From contig JAEFAK010000004.1 of assembly GCA_016287555.1 (NCBI GenBank), forward strand, positions 1 through 25,853: 25,853 nt of DNA. The letters are read 5' to 3'. This DNA comes from Oscillospiraceae bacterium (GTDB lineage Bacteria; Bacillota; Clostridia; Oscillospirales; Oscillospiraceae). Below, piece after piece: positions 14,638 to 22,899 of this stretch. The translations under genes and the position numbers were made by a program. Below the pieces are notes generated by a model. It was not told the DNA's origin, searched no databases, and saw only the letters and a list, made by a program, of their open reading frames with translations. Position 1 is the first letter of the stretch, and each line of letters opens with the position of its first letter.

Positions 14638-15855
14638 ATGGATAAGAAAGATATCAAAAAAGTAGTGCTGGCGTATTCCGGCGGGCTCGATACCTCGGTC
14701 ATCATCCCCTGGCTGAAGGAAAACTACAATAACTGCGAGGTCATCGCCGTCTCCGGCAACGTCGGGCAGGACGACGAGCTCGAGGGGCTCGAGGAAAAGG
14801 CCCTCAAGACGGGCGCCTCCAAGCTCTACATAGAGGACCTCACGGATGAATTCGTCGACGATTTCATCATCCCGACCATGAAGGCGGGCGCGGTCTATGA
14901 GGAGTACCTGCTCGGGACGTCGTTCGCGCGCCCCGTCATCGCCAAGCGCATCGTCGAGATAGCCAAGGCCGAGGGCGCCGACGCCATCTGCCACGGCTGC
15001 ACGGGCAAGGGCAACGACCAGGTCCGCTTCGAGCTGACGATTAAGCATTTCGCCCCGGAGATGAAGATCATCGCCCCGTGGCGCGAGTGGGACATCAAAT
15101 CCCGCGAGGAGGAGATCGACTACGCCGAGGCGCACGACATCCCCCTGAAGATAACGCGCGAGACCAACTACTCCAAGGACAAAAACCTCTGGCATCTCTC
15201 TCACGAGGGCCTCGACCTTGAGGATACAGGCAACGAGCCGCAGTACGAAAAGCCCGGCTTCCTCGAAATGAGCGTTTCTCCTCTTGACGCGCCGGACGTT
15301 CCGACGTATATTGAGCTCGATTTCGATAAGGGCGTCCCCGTCGCGCTCGACGGGAAGAAGATGAGCGCCAAGGATATCATCCTCAAGCTCAACGAGATAG
15401 GCGGCGCCAACGGTATCGGCCTTCTCGACATCGTCGAAAACAGGCTCGTCGGCATGAAGTGCCGCGGCGTCTACGAGACTCCGGGCGGCACGATACTTTA
15501 CAAGGCCCACAGCGTCCTCGAGAGCATCTGCCTTGACAAGATGACCGCGCACGAAAAGCAGAGGATGAGCATAACCTACGCCGAGCTCGTCTACAACGGC
15601 CAGTGGTACACTCCGCTGCGCGAGGCGCTGGCGGCGTTCGTGGACAAGACGCAGGAGCGCGTGACCGGCAAGGTCAGGCTCAAGCTCTACAAGGGCAACA
15701 TCATCCGCGCGGGCGTCTGGAGCGATTTCTCGCTCTATTCCGAGAAGATAGCGACCTTCGGCGAGAGCGATTACGATCAGACCGACGCCACGGGCTTCAT
15801 CAATCTCTACGGGCTGCCCATCAAGGTCCAGGCCATGGTGGACGGGAAAAAATAA
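14638..15855 (+). CDS. argG: Argininosuccinate synthase
   Basis: A 405-residue cytoplasmic enzyme joining citrulline and aspartate with ATP to form argininosuccinate. The N-terminal ATP pyrophosphatase P-loop YSGGLDTS (13-20), HGCTGKGNDQVRFE and YEKPGFLEMSVSPLDAPD are typical. It is full length. GCGGAGG precedes the ATG by seven bases. It is first in the argGHCJBDF operon, although it catalyses the next-to-last step. Confidence 0.96.
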   Translation: MDKKDIKKVVLAYSGGLDTSVIIPWLKENYNNCEVIAVSGNVGQDDELEGLEEKALKTGASKLYIEDLTDEFVDDFIIPTMKAGAVYEEYLLGTSFARPVIAKRIVEIAKAEGADAICHGCTGKGNDQVRFELTIKHFAPEMKIIAPWREWDIKSREEEIDYAEAHDIPLKITRETNYSKDKNLWHLSHEGLDLEDTGNEPQYEKPGFLEMSVSPLDAPDVPTYIELDFDKGVPVALDGKKMSAKDIILKLNEIGGANGIGLLDIVENRLVGMKCRGVYETPGGTILYKAHSVLESICLDKMTAHEKQRMSITYAELVYNGQWYTPLREALAAFVDKTQERVTGKVRLKLYKGNIIRAGVWSDFSLYSEKIATFGESDYDQTDATGFINLYGLPIKVQAMVDGKK

Positions 15856-15873
15856 ACTCATTTGGAGGAAGAC

Positions 15874-17253
15874 ATGCCGGATAAGCTTTGGGCGGGAAGG
15901 GCCGCCAAGGACGTCGACGAGGTCGCCGCGAAGCTGAACGCTTCCATCGGCTTCGACAGCCGCATGTATTTTGAGGATATCGAGGGCTCTATGGCCCACG
16001 CGGCCATGCTCGGCGCGAAGGGGATAATCTCCCGCGAGGACATGGACGCCATCCTCGAGGGCCTCGGGAAGATACTTGACGATATCGACGCCGGCGCGCT
16101 GAAGATCGACGAGTCCTGCGAGGATATACATACGTTCGTGGAGCAGGAGCTCACCGCGCGCATAGGCGAAGCGGGCAAGCGCCTTCACACGGCCCGCAGC
16201 CGCAACGATCAGGTCGCGACCGACCTGCGGCTTTACCTGCGCACGAAGACCGAGGACGTCGCGGAGCTCATAAAGGCCGTCGCCTCCGTGCTGACAGACC
16301 GCGCCGTCGAGTGCGCCGCCATGGTAATGCCCGGCTATACCCACCTCCAGCGCGCCCAGCCCGTGACCTTCGGGCAGCATCTCATGGCCTACGCCATGAT
16401 GCTCTCCCGCGATATCGGCAGGCTGGAGGACGCGAAAAAGCGCATGAACGAATCCCCGCTCGGCGCCTGCGCGCTCGCCGGGACCTCGTACCCGACCGAC
16501 AGACGCATGACAGCCGCCTCCCTCGGCTTCGACGGGCCCATGCTCAACAGCATGGACGCCGTCTCCGACAGGGACTTCTGCGTGGAGCTGCTCGCGGCGC
16601 TCTCGCTGCTGATGGCGCATCTTTCGCGCATGGCGGAGGAACTCATCCTCTGGAGCAGCTGGGAATTCAAGTTCATCGAGCTCGACGACTCGTTCACGAC
16701 GGGCTCTTCCATCATGCCGCAGAAGAAAAATCCCGACATGGCCGAGCTCATCCGCGGAAAGACAGGCCGCGTCTACGGCGATCTCGTCGCCATGCTGACG
16801 GTGCTCAAGGGTCTGCCGCTGGCTTATAATAAAGATATGCAGGAGGACAAGGAGGCCGTCTTCGACGCGTTCGACACCGTCGAGGCCTGCCTGACCGTCC
16901 TCGCGCCGATGCTGAAGACCATGGAGCCGCTCCCGGCGAATATGCGCAGGGCCGCCTCCGCCGGCTTTTTAAACGCGACAGACCTCGCCGACTGGCTGAC
17001 AGGGCGGGGCATGCCGTTTCGGACGGCGTACAAGCTCGTCGGCGGGCTGGTCGCCGAGTGCATAGCCTCCGGCGAGACGCTGGAGAGCCTTCCGATAGAA
17101 AAGTACAGGGCCATAGACCCGATATTCGACGAGAGCCTCTATGAGGCCATAGACCTCGACGGCATAGTCGCCCGGCGCGCCTCGCTCGGGGCGGCAAATC
17201 CCGATTCCGTGCTCGCGCAGGCGGAGCAGCTGAAAAAGATACTGGGGATATAG
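15874..17253 (+). CDS. argH: Argininosuccinate lyase
   Basis: A 459-residue cytoplasmic lyase splitting argininosuccinate into arginine and fumarate, the last step of the pathway. The superfamily signature GSSIMPQKKNPDMAE contains the catalytic serine loop; HTARSRNDQVATDLRLYLR and YTHLQRAQPVTFGQHLMAY are the other two conserved blocks. The ATG at 15874 follows TTGGAGG at short spacing. A TTG at 15862 within that site is not used in this reading. It lies 18 bp after argG. Confidence 0.95.
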   Translation: MPDKLWAGRAAKDVDEVAAKLNASIGFDSRMYFEDIEGSMAHAAMLGAKGIISREDMDAILEGLGKILDDIDAGALKIDESCEDIHTFVEQELTARIGEAGKRLHTARSRNDQVATDLRLYLRTKTEDVAELIKAVASVLTDRAVECAAMVMPGYTHLQRAQPVTFGQHLMAYAMMLSRDIGRLEDAKKRMNESPLGACALAGTSYPTDRRMTAASLGFDGPMLNSMDAVSDRDFCVELLAALSLLMAHLSRMAEELILWSSWEFKFIELDDSFTTGSSIMPQKKNPDMAELIRGKTGRVYGDLVAMLTVLKGLPLAYNKDMQEDKEAVFDAFDTVEACLTVLAPMLKTMEPLPANMRRAASAGFLNATDLADWLTGRGMPFRTAYKLVGGLVAECIASGETLESLPIEKYRAIDPIFDESLYEAIDLDGIVARRASLGAANPDSVLAQAEQLKKILGI

Positions 17254-17255
17254 AC

Positions 17256-18188
17256 ATGTATAAGGTGTTCATAGACGGCGCCGAGGGCACGACCGGCCTC
17301 CGGATACATGAGCGGCTCGCCGGCCGCGCGGACATAGAGCTGATGAAGCTTCCCGAGGCCGAGCGCAAGAGCGCCGCGGCGAGAGCCGACGCGCTCAATT
17401 CCTGCGACCTCGCGATACTCTGCCTGCCGGACGACGCGGCCCGCGAGGCTGTCGCCATGACTGTAAACCCCGCCGTGCGCATCATCGACTGCTCGACGGC
17501 GCACAGGACGGCTCCCGGCTGGACCTACGGCTTTCCGGAGCTCTCGCCGGAGCGCCGCGAGGCGATAAAAAACGCGAAGCGCGTCGCCAATCCCGGCTGC
17601 CACGCCTCCGGCTTCATCTCGCTGGTATATCCGCTCGTCTCGGCGGGTATCCTGCCCGCCTCCGCGCTGCTTACATGCCACAGCGTGACGGGGTACAGCG
17701 GCGGCGGCAAGAAGATGATCGCGGGCTACGAGGCCGCGGAGCGGGACGTCCTGCTCGACGCGCCGAGGCAGTACGGCCTTACCCAGACGCACAAGCATCT
17801 GCCGGAGATGAAGGCCGTCTGCGGGATAGACAGCGAGCCCGTCTTCTGCCCCATAGTCTCGGATTACTATGCCGGAATGATGACGACGGTCCCGGTCTTC
17901 GCCTCGCAGCTGAATCCTGGATTCGGCATTGAGGATATTAAGGCCGTCTATGCCGGGCTTTACAAGGGCCCGGTCGTGAAATTCAAGGACGGCGCGGACG
18001 AGGATGGCTTCCTCTCCGGCGGCGGCCTCTCCGGAAGCGACGCCATGGAGATAACCGTCCGCGGCAACGCCGATCGCATATTGCTCATCTCAAGATTCGA
18101 CAACCTCGGCAAGGGAGCCTCCGGCTCCGCCGTGCAGTGCATGAACGTCATGCTCGGCTTCGGCGAGACCGAAGGGCTTGCCGTCTGA
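17256..18188 (+). CDS. argC: N-acetyl-gamma-glutamyl-phosphate reductase (short type)
   Basis: A 310-residue NADPH-dependent reductase for the third step of ornithine synthesis. The nucleotide-binding loop is unusually early (FIDGAEGTTGLRIHERL). The catalytic Cys115 is in NPGCHASGF and the active-site HKHLPEM follows at about residues 178-184. Length and pattern fit the short, type 2 ArgC rather than the roughly 340-residue type 1. It starts 2 bp after argH with only a weak ribosome site, so it probably relies on coupling. Confidence 0.94.
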   Translation: MYKVFIDGAEGTTGLRIHERLAGRADIELMKLPEAERKSAAARADALNSCDLAILCLPDDAAREAVAMTVNPAVRIIDCSTAHRTAPGWTYGFPELSPERREAIKNAKRVANPGCHASGFISLVYPLVSAGILPASALLTCHSVTGYSGGGKKMIAGYEAAERDVLLDAPRQYGLTQTHKHLPEMKAVCGIDSEPVFCPIVSDYYAGMMTTVPVFASQLNPGFGIEDIKAVYAGLYKGPVVKFKDGADEDGFLSGGGLSGSDAMEITVRGNADRILLISRFDNLGKGASGSAVQCMNVMLGFGETEGLAV

Positions 18189-18230
18189 ATAACCGCTTTG
18201 TTCAGAAGTAACTGAAAGGGGGCGTCCGAT

Positions 18231-19475
18231 ATGAAGATAATCGAGGGCGGCGTGACCGCCGCCAAGGGCTTCAGGGCCGCCGGCGTCAACTGCGGCGTCA
18301 AAAAGAGAAAGCCCGGCGAAGCATGGGATAAATACAGCGAGGGGAAGTTCGACCTCGCGCTCATAGTTTCCGACGTTGACGCCGCCGCCGCGGGCATCTT
18401 TACGAAAAACGTCGTCAAGGCCGCGCCCGTGCTGCTGGATAAGGAGCTGCTGGAGAACGGCGTCGCCCGCGCGATCGTCGCCAACAGCGGCAACGCCAAC
18501 GCCTGCGCGCCCGAGGGCATGGAAAACGCCCGCAGGATGGGCGCCGCGGCAGCCGCCGCCATAGGAACGGAGCCCGCCAAGGTCCTCGTCGGATCGACGG
18601 GCGTGATAGGCAAGAAGCTCAATATCGAGGCCATAGAGGACGGCGTCGCCGTCGCCGCGAAGGCGCTTTCGGAGACCGGCTCCGACGCCGCGGCCTTCGC
18701 CATAATGACGACGGACACGGTCAAAAAAGAATTCGCCGTCTCCTTCGAGCTCGGCGGAAAGACCGTCACCATAGGCGGCATAGCCAAGGGCAGCGGCATG
18801 ATCCACCCCAATATGGGGACGATGCTCTGCTACATCACCACGGACTGCGCCATAAGCGCTCCCATGCTCAAAAAAGCGCTCTTGACCGCGGCCGACGCGA
18901 GCTTCCACTGCATCAGCGTCGACGGCGACACCTCCACCAACGATTCCTGCGTCATCCTCGCCAACGGAGCCGCCGGCAACGCTCTCATTGAAAATGCCGA
19001 CGCGGCCTACGGGGTGTTCCTCGACGCGCTCACCGCCGTCTGCGTGACGCTCGCCAAGAAGATGGCGGCCGACGGCGAGGGGGCCAACCACCTCGTCACC
19101 TGCGCGGTAAAGGACGCGGCGAGCAGCAAGCAGGCCGCCGTCATCGCCAAGAGCGTCATCGGCTCGTCGCTGGTCAAGGCGGCGATGTTCGGCGCTGACG
19201 CGAACTGGGGCAGAGTGCTCTGCGCGATGGGCTATTCCGGCGAAAGCTTCGATCCCGACGGGGTGGACGTCGCCTTTTCCTCCGCGGCGGGCAGGATAGT
19301 CGTCTGCGAGGGCGGGCGCGGGCTCGATTTCGATGAGGAGCTCGCCAAGAAGATCCTGCTAGAAAAGGAGATAGTCATTGAGATCTCCATGTCCGAGGGC
19401 GGCGCGGACGCGTGCGCCTGGGGCTGCGACCTCTCCTACGACTACGTGAAGATAAACGGAGATTACAGGACATGA
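18231..19475 (+). CDS. argJ: Ornithine acetyltransferase/N-acetylglutamate synthase
   Basis: A 414-residue self-cleaving Ntn-type enzyme that moves the acetyl group from N-acetylornithine to glutamate. The autocleavage site is KGSGMIHPNMGTML, with Thr197 as the new N-terminal nucleophile. The oxyanion pair appears as STG (122-124). Its presence means the operon uses the acetyl-recycling route. Whether it is mono- or bifunctional cannot be told here; no argA or argE is in the window. AAAGGGGG lies eight bases before the ATG, and a 42-bp gap follows argC. Confidence 0.95.
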   Translation: MKIIEGGVTAAKGFRAAGVNCGVKKRKPGEAWDKYSEGKFDLALIVSDVDAAAAGIFTKNVVKAAPVLLDKELLENGVARAIVANSGNANACAPEGMENARRMGAAAAAAIGTEPAKVLVGSTGVIGKKLNIEAIEDGVAVAAKALSETGSDAAAFAIMTTDTVKKEFAVSFELGGKTVTIGGIAKGSGMIHPNMGTMLCYITTDCAISAPMLKKALLTAADASFHCISVDGDTSTNDSCVILANGAAGNALIENADAAYGVFLDALTAVCVTLAKKMAADGEGANHLVTCAVKDAASSKQAAVIAKSVIGSSLVKAAMFGADANWGRVLCAMGYSGESFDPDGVDVAFSSAAGRIVVCEGGRGLDFDEELAKKILLEKEIVIEISMSEGGADACAWGCDLSYDYVKINGDYRT

Positions 19476-20332
19476 TGGAGCTTACTAACGCCCAGAGGGC
19501 ACAGATACTCATCGAGGCCCTCCCCAATATCCAGGAATACACAGGCAAGATCATCGTCATCAAGTACGGCGGCAACGCCATGAAGAACGAGGAGCTCAAG
19601 CGCGCCGTCATGGGCGATCTCGTGCTGCTCTCGCTCATAGGCGTGAAGGTCGTGCTCGTCCACGGCGGCGGCCCGGAGATAACGGACATGCTCGCCCGGG
19701 TCGGCAAAAAGAGCGAATTCGTCGACGGGCTGCGCGTGACGGACGCCGAGAGCATCGAGATAGTCCAGATGGTCCTCGCGGGCAAGGTCAACAAGAGCCT
19801 CGTCGGCCTCATAGGCGAGGCGGGCGGCAGGGCCATCGGCCTTTGCGGGCTCGACGGGAAGCTGATAGAGGCAAAGCCCATGGACGAGCGCCTCGGCTTC
19901 GTCGGAGACATCACCTCCGTCAACATCAAGCCCATCACCGACCTGCTCGAAAAGGGCTATATCCCCGTCGTCTCGACCGTCGGCTGCGACGACAGGGGCA
20001 ACGTATACAACATAAACGCGGATACCGCGGCCTCGGCCATAGCCGGAAAGCTCCGCGCCGAGAGCCTGCTCACGATGACGGACATAGCCGGGCTCATGCG
20101 CGACACTTCCGACCCCTCGACCCTCATTAGCAAGCTCAACGTCAGCGAGGTGCCGCAGCTCATCAGCGAGGGCGTCATCTCCGGCGGCATGATCCCGAAG
20201 GTCGAGTGCTGCGTCGAGGCCATCCGCCGCGGCGTGAGCAAGGTCTTCGTCATCGACGGGCGCGTGCCCCATTCGATACTTATCGAGCTCCTCACGGACG
20301 AGGGGCTCGGAACGATGTTCCTCGGAGGCTGA
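19472..20332 (+). CDS. argB: Acetylglutamate kinase
   Basis: A 286-residue kinase phosphorylating N-acetylglutamate, usually the arginine-inhibited step. The phosphate-binding IKYGGNAM (30-37), HGGGPEI and the nucleotide-site NINADTAASAIAGKLRAE are conserved. The ATG overlaps the argJ stop by 4 nt (ATGA); a second ATG follows at 19475, so the start is uncertain by one codon. The N-terminal segment NAQRAQILIEALPNIQEYTGK resembles the mobile helix found in arginine-sensitive kinases, which would fit feedback control (inference). Confidence 0.95.
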   Translation: MMELTNAQRAQILIEALPNIQEYTGKIIVIKYGGNAMKNEELKRAVMGDLVLLSLIGVKVVLVHGGGPEITDMLARVGKKSEFVDGLRVTDAESIEIVQMVLAGKVNKSLVGLIGEAGGRAIGLCGLDGKLIEAKPMDERLGFVGDITSVNIKPITDLLEKGYIPVVSTVGCDDRGNVYNINADTAASAIAGKLRAESLLTMTDIAGLMRDTSDPSTLISKLNVSEVPQLISEGVISGGMIPKVECCVEAIRRGVSKVFVIDGRVPHSILIELLTDEGLGTMFLGG

Positions 20333-20335
20333 ACG

Positions 20336-21499
20336 ATGGATATCAGAGAGCTCGATAAAAAATACGTCGCCAACACATATAACCGCTTCCCGCCCGTCCT
20401 CGTGAGCGGGCACGGCGCGACCTTCACCGACGCCGATGGCAAGGAGTATATAGACTTCGGAAGCGGAATAGGCGTCAACTGCTTCGGCGCGGCAGACTCC
20501 GAGTGGGTCGCCGCAGTGACGGCGCAGCTCGGAAAGCTCCAGCACACCTCCAACCTCTATTACACCGAGCCCTGCGTCATGCTCGCCCGCGCGCTCAGCG
20601 CGAAGACCGGGATCAAGAAGGTCTTCTTCGGCAATTCCGGGGCCGAGGCCAACGAGTGCGCCATAAAGACGGCCCGCAAATGGGCGTTCGACGCCGTAGG
20701 CGACGAGAGCCGCTCGACGGTCATAACCCTCAAAAACAGCTTCCACGGCCGGACGCTCGCTACCCTCGCCGCGACGGGGCAGGACGTTTTCCACACGAAA
20801 TTCGGCCCCTTCCCGGCGGGCTTTGCCTACGCGGACCCCGCCGATCCCGATTCTCTGCGCGCTCTCGCGGCAGAGGGGAACGCCTGCGCCGTCATGATCG
20901 AGTGCGTGCAGGGCGAGGGCGGGATAAACGTCCTCTCCGAGGACTTTATCGCCGCCGTGAAGGAGGTCTGCGAGAAGTACGGCCTCCTGCTCATCTGCGA
21001 CGAGGTGCAGACGGGCAACGGCCGCACGGGCAAGTATTTCTCCTATATGCACTTCGGCCTGTCGCCTGATATAGTCTCGACGGCGAAGGGCCTCGGAGGC
21101 GGTCTTCCCATAGGCGCGTGCCTGCTCGGCCCCCGCGTGGAAAATACGCTCGACGCCGGCAGCCACGGCTCCACCTTCGGCGGGAACCCCGTCTCCTGCG
21201 CGGGCGCGCTCAGCGTCGTCAACAGGCTGACGGACGAATTCCTCGCAGGCGTCGCCGCCAAGGGCGAATACATAAGATATCGCCTCAACGGCGCGCAGGG
21301 CGTCGAGGGCGTGTCGGGCATGGGTCTCATGCTGGGCATAAGCTGCAAGAAGCCTCTCGCGGAGGTCTCCGCGGCCTGCCTGGAAAAGTGCCTTCTGACC
21401 CTCACGGCCAAGACAAAGCTGAGGCTGCTCCCGCCGCTGAACATCACCATGGAGGAGCTCAGCGAGGGCATGGACAGACTGCTTGAGGCTCTCAAGTGA
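20336..21499 (+). CDS. argD: Acetylornithine aminotransferase
   Basis: A 387-residue PLP-dependent class III aminotransferase making N-acetylornithine from the semialdehyde with glutamate. Lys251 in DIVSTAKGLGGGLPIG should bind PLP, and Asp222 in CDEVQTG its pyridine nitrogen. FGNSGAEANECAIKTAR (98-114) is the phosphate-binding block. GGAGG lies eight bases upstream, inside the argB end, with a 3-bp gap between the genes. Confidence 0.95.
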   Translation: MDIRELDKKYVANTYNRFPPVLVSGHGATFTDADGKEYIDFGSGIGVNCFGAADSEWVAAVTAQLGKLQHTSNLYYTEPCVMLARALSAKTGIKKVFFGNSGAEANECAIKTARKWAFDAVGDESRSTVITLKNSFHGRTLATLAATGQDVFHTKFGPFPAGFAYADPADPDSLRALAAEGNACAVMIECVQGEGGINVLSEDFIAAVKEVCEKYGLLLICDEVQTGNGRTGKYFSYMHFGLSPDIVSTAKGLGGGLPIGACLLGPRVENTLDAGSHGSTFGGNPVSCAGALSVVNRLTDEFLAGVAAKGEYIRYRLNGAQGVEGVSGMGLMLGISCKKPLAEVSAACLEKCLLTLTAKTKLRLLPPLNITMEELSEGMDRLLEALK

Positions 21500-21512
21500 A
21501 CGGAGGAACGAC

Positions 21513-22418
21513 ATGAAGCATTTTCTCAAGCTCGGCGACCTGACTTCCGAGGAGATTTTCGAGCTCCTCGCGCTCGCCGACCAGCTCAAATTCGAAAAGA
21601 AGCACGGCATCGCGCATCCGCGCCTCGCGGGCAAGACGCTCGGCATGATATTCCAGAAATCCTCGACGAGGACGCGCGTCTCCTTTGAGGTCGGCATGTA
21701 TCAGCTCGGCGGCGCGGCGCTCTTCCTCAGCAGCCGCGACCTGCAGATAGGCAGGGGAGAGCCCGTTCAGGATACGGCGCGCGTCCTCTCGCGCTACCTC
21801 GACGGGATAATGATCCGCACCTTCGAGCAGGCTGAGGTCGAGGCGCTCGCCGAGTACGGGACTATCCCCGTCATCAACGGCCTTACGGACTACTGCCATC
21901 CCTGCCAGGTGCTCGCCGACCTGATGACGATACGCGAGCATAAGGGGACGCTGAAAAACCGCCGCCTCTGCTTCATAGGCGACGGGAACAACATGGCAAA
22001 TTCCCTCATCGTCGGCGGCATCAAGACTGGCATGAGCGTAGCCATAGGCTGCCCGGAGGACTACAAGCCCGACGCGGAGATAATGAAATGGGCCGAGGCC
22101 AACGGCGACTTCACCTGCACGAGCGACATCTTCGCCGCCGCGAAAGGCGCCGACGTCATCTATACCGACGTCTGGGCGTCCATGGGTCAGGAGGGCGAGG
22201 CCGCCAAGCGCGCGCAGGCCTTCGCGGGCTATCAGGTAAACGGCGACCTCATGGCCGTCGCCGATCCCGCCTGCATGGTGCTCCACTGTCTGCCCGCCCA
22301 CAGGGGCGAGGAGATAACCGACGAGGTCTTCGAAGCTCACGCGAACGAGATATTCGACGAGGCCGAGAACCGCCTCCACGCCCAGAAGGCCGTTATGGTC
22401 AAGCTCATGGAGAAGTAA
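21513..22418 (+). CDS. argF: Ornithine carbamoyltransferase
   Basis: A 301-residue enzyme making citrulline from ornithine and carbamoyl phosphate. The carbamoyl-phosphate loop STRTR (51-55), HPCQ (129-132), the SMG loop (223-225) and HCLP (258-261) are all present. The ATG at 21513 has GGAGG six bases upstream. It is the last gene of the operon and ends at a strong terminator. Carbamoyl-phosphate synthase genes are not in the window. A catabolic role is unlikely given the biosynthetic neighbours. Confidence 0.95.
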   Translation: MKHFLKLGDLTSEEIFELLALADQLKFEKKHGIAHPRLAGKTLGMIFQKSSTRTRVSFEVGMYQLGGAALFLSSRDLQIGRGEPVQDTARVLSRYLDGIMIRTFEQAEVEALAEYGTIPVINGLTDYCHPCQVLADLMTIREHKGTLKNRRLCFIGDGNNMANSLIVGGIKTGMSVAIGCPEDYKPDAEIMKWAEANGDFTCTSDIFAAAKGADVIYTDVWASMGQEGEAAKRAQAFAGYQVNGDLMAVADPACMVLHCLPAHRGEEITDEVFEAHANEIFDEAENRLHAQKAVMVKLMEK

Positions 22419-22441
22419 AGGGCATTTCTTTCAGAGTATTC

Positions 22442-22484
22442 AAAAAACAGAGCCTGCGGAAACGCCGCAGGCTCTGTTTTGTTT
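22442..22484 (+). terminator. Terminator of arginine operon
   Basis: A 12-bp stem (22448-22459 with 22465-22476), 5-nt loop, then TTTTGTTT. An A-run before the stem could make it work on the other strand as well. The inner 11 bp of each arm recur in the hairpin at 25760-25808. Confidence 0.88.
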
Positions 22485-22584
22485 CGATCTCCATCTTCAT
22501 CTCGGCAGACGTCTCGGACTCTTAGGCAGAATACTTCCGCGGCAAACCCTCCGGACATACTTCTTGAAAACAGTAAAAAACATC

Positions 22585-22613
22585 TTGCTTTTCGTAAGCC
22601 AAAGGAATATAAT
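22585..22613 (+). promoter_or_regulatory. Promoter of lipoprotein/membrane protein unit
   Basis: TTGCTT (22585-22590), a 17-bp spacer and TATAAT (22608-22613). Transcription would start near 22620, leaving a leader of about 280 nt before the lipoprotein ATG. Confidence 0.75.
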
Positions 22614-22620
22614 ATAGATA

Positions 22621-22638
22621 GGTTAGCTTAAGCTAACC
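22621..22638. promoter_or_regulatory. Perfect 18-bp palindromic operator candidate
   Basis: GGTTAGCTTAAGCTAACC is a perfect palindrome that begins at or next to the predicted transcription start, a classic position for a dimeric repressor. Its outer hexamers GGTTAG/CTAACC are those of the DtxR/IdeR box (TTAGGTTAGSCTAACCTAA), but the spacing between them is 6 bp, not 1. Confidence 0.65.
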
Positions 22639-22672
22639 GAAAGAGACGACCGCCGCGGCCTTATATGGCGCG

Positions 22673-22753
22673 AGCTGAAAAATGAGTATATTCTAAGGAA
22701 TTATCATATACGTCAGCTTGCTGTCCAAACGGTGAGGCTGTTTTCTTTCAGCT
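22673..22753 (+). other. Possible structured RNA leader
   Basis: Arms AGCTGAAA (22673-22680) and TTTCAGCT (22746-22753) can close a stem of 8 bp around a second inverted repeat GTATAT/ATATAC (22686-22691 and 22706-22711). It matches no riboswitch I recognise. The stretch 22477-22899 holds no gene I can support. Confidence 0.35.
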
Positions 22754-22775
22754 AATAGTTAGCTATAGGTAACTA
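22750..22775. promoter_or_regulatory. Second palindromic element related to the operator
   Basis: TAGTTAGCTATAGGTAACTA (22756-22775) is palindromic at 18 of 20 positions. It overlaps AGCTAA-TAG-TTAGCT (22750-22764), a perfect inverted repeat. The half-site TTAGCT/AGCTAA is shared with the palindrome at 22621-22638. Confidence 0.5.
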
Positions 22776-22899
22776 CCGGACGGCGCAAAAACTCAGCCCC
22801 GTTTTGCCGGGAAGAAGACACGCGATACCGATGAAAGGAGCCGCAAGACGATCCTACTTCGGGCTCAAAAAAGATTCAAACAACAGGAGGACACGACCC

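Noticed and set aside
14605..16620. Very long open frame on the minus strand opposite argG/argH
   Set aside because: It is a shadow of biased codons in GC-rich genes: no start signal, low-complexity composition and no recognisable domain, while argG and argH on the other strand are unmistakable.
19463..21697. Long minus-strand open frame opposite argB/argD/argF
   Set aside because: Same cause; it crosses three real genes and has no ribosome binding site or family resemblance.
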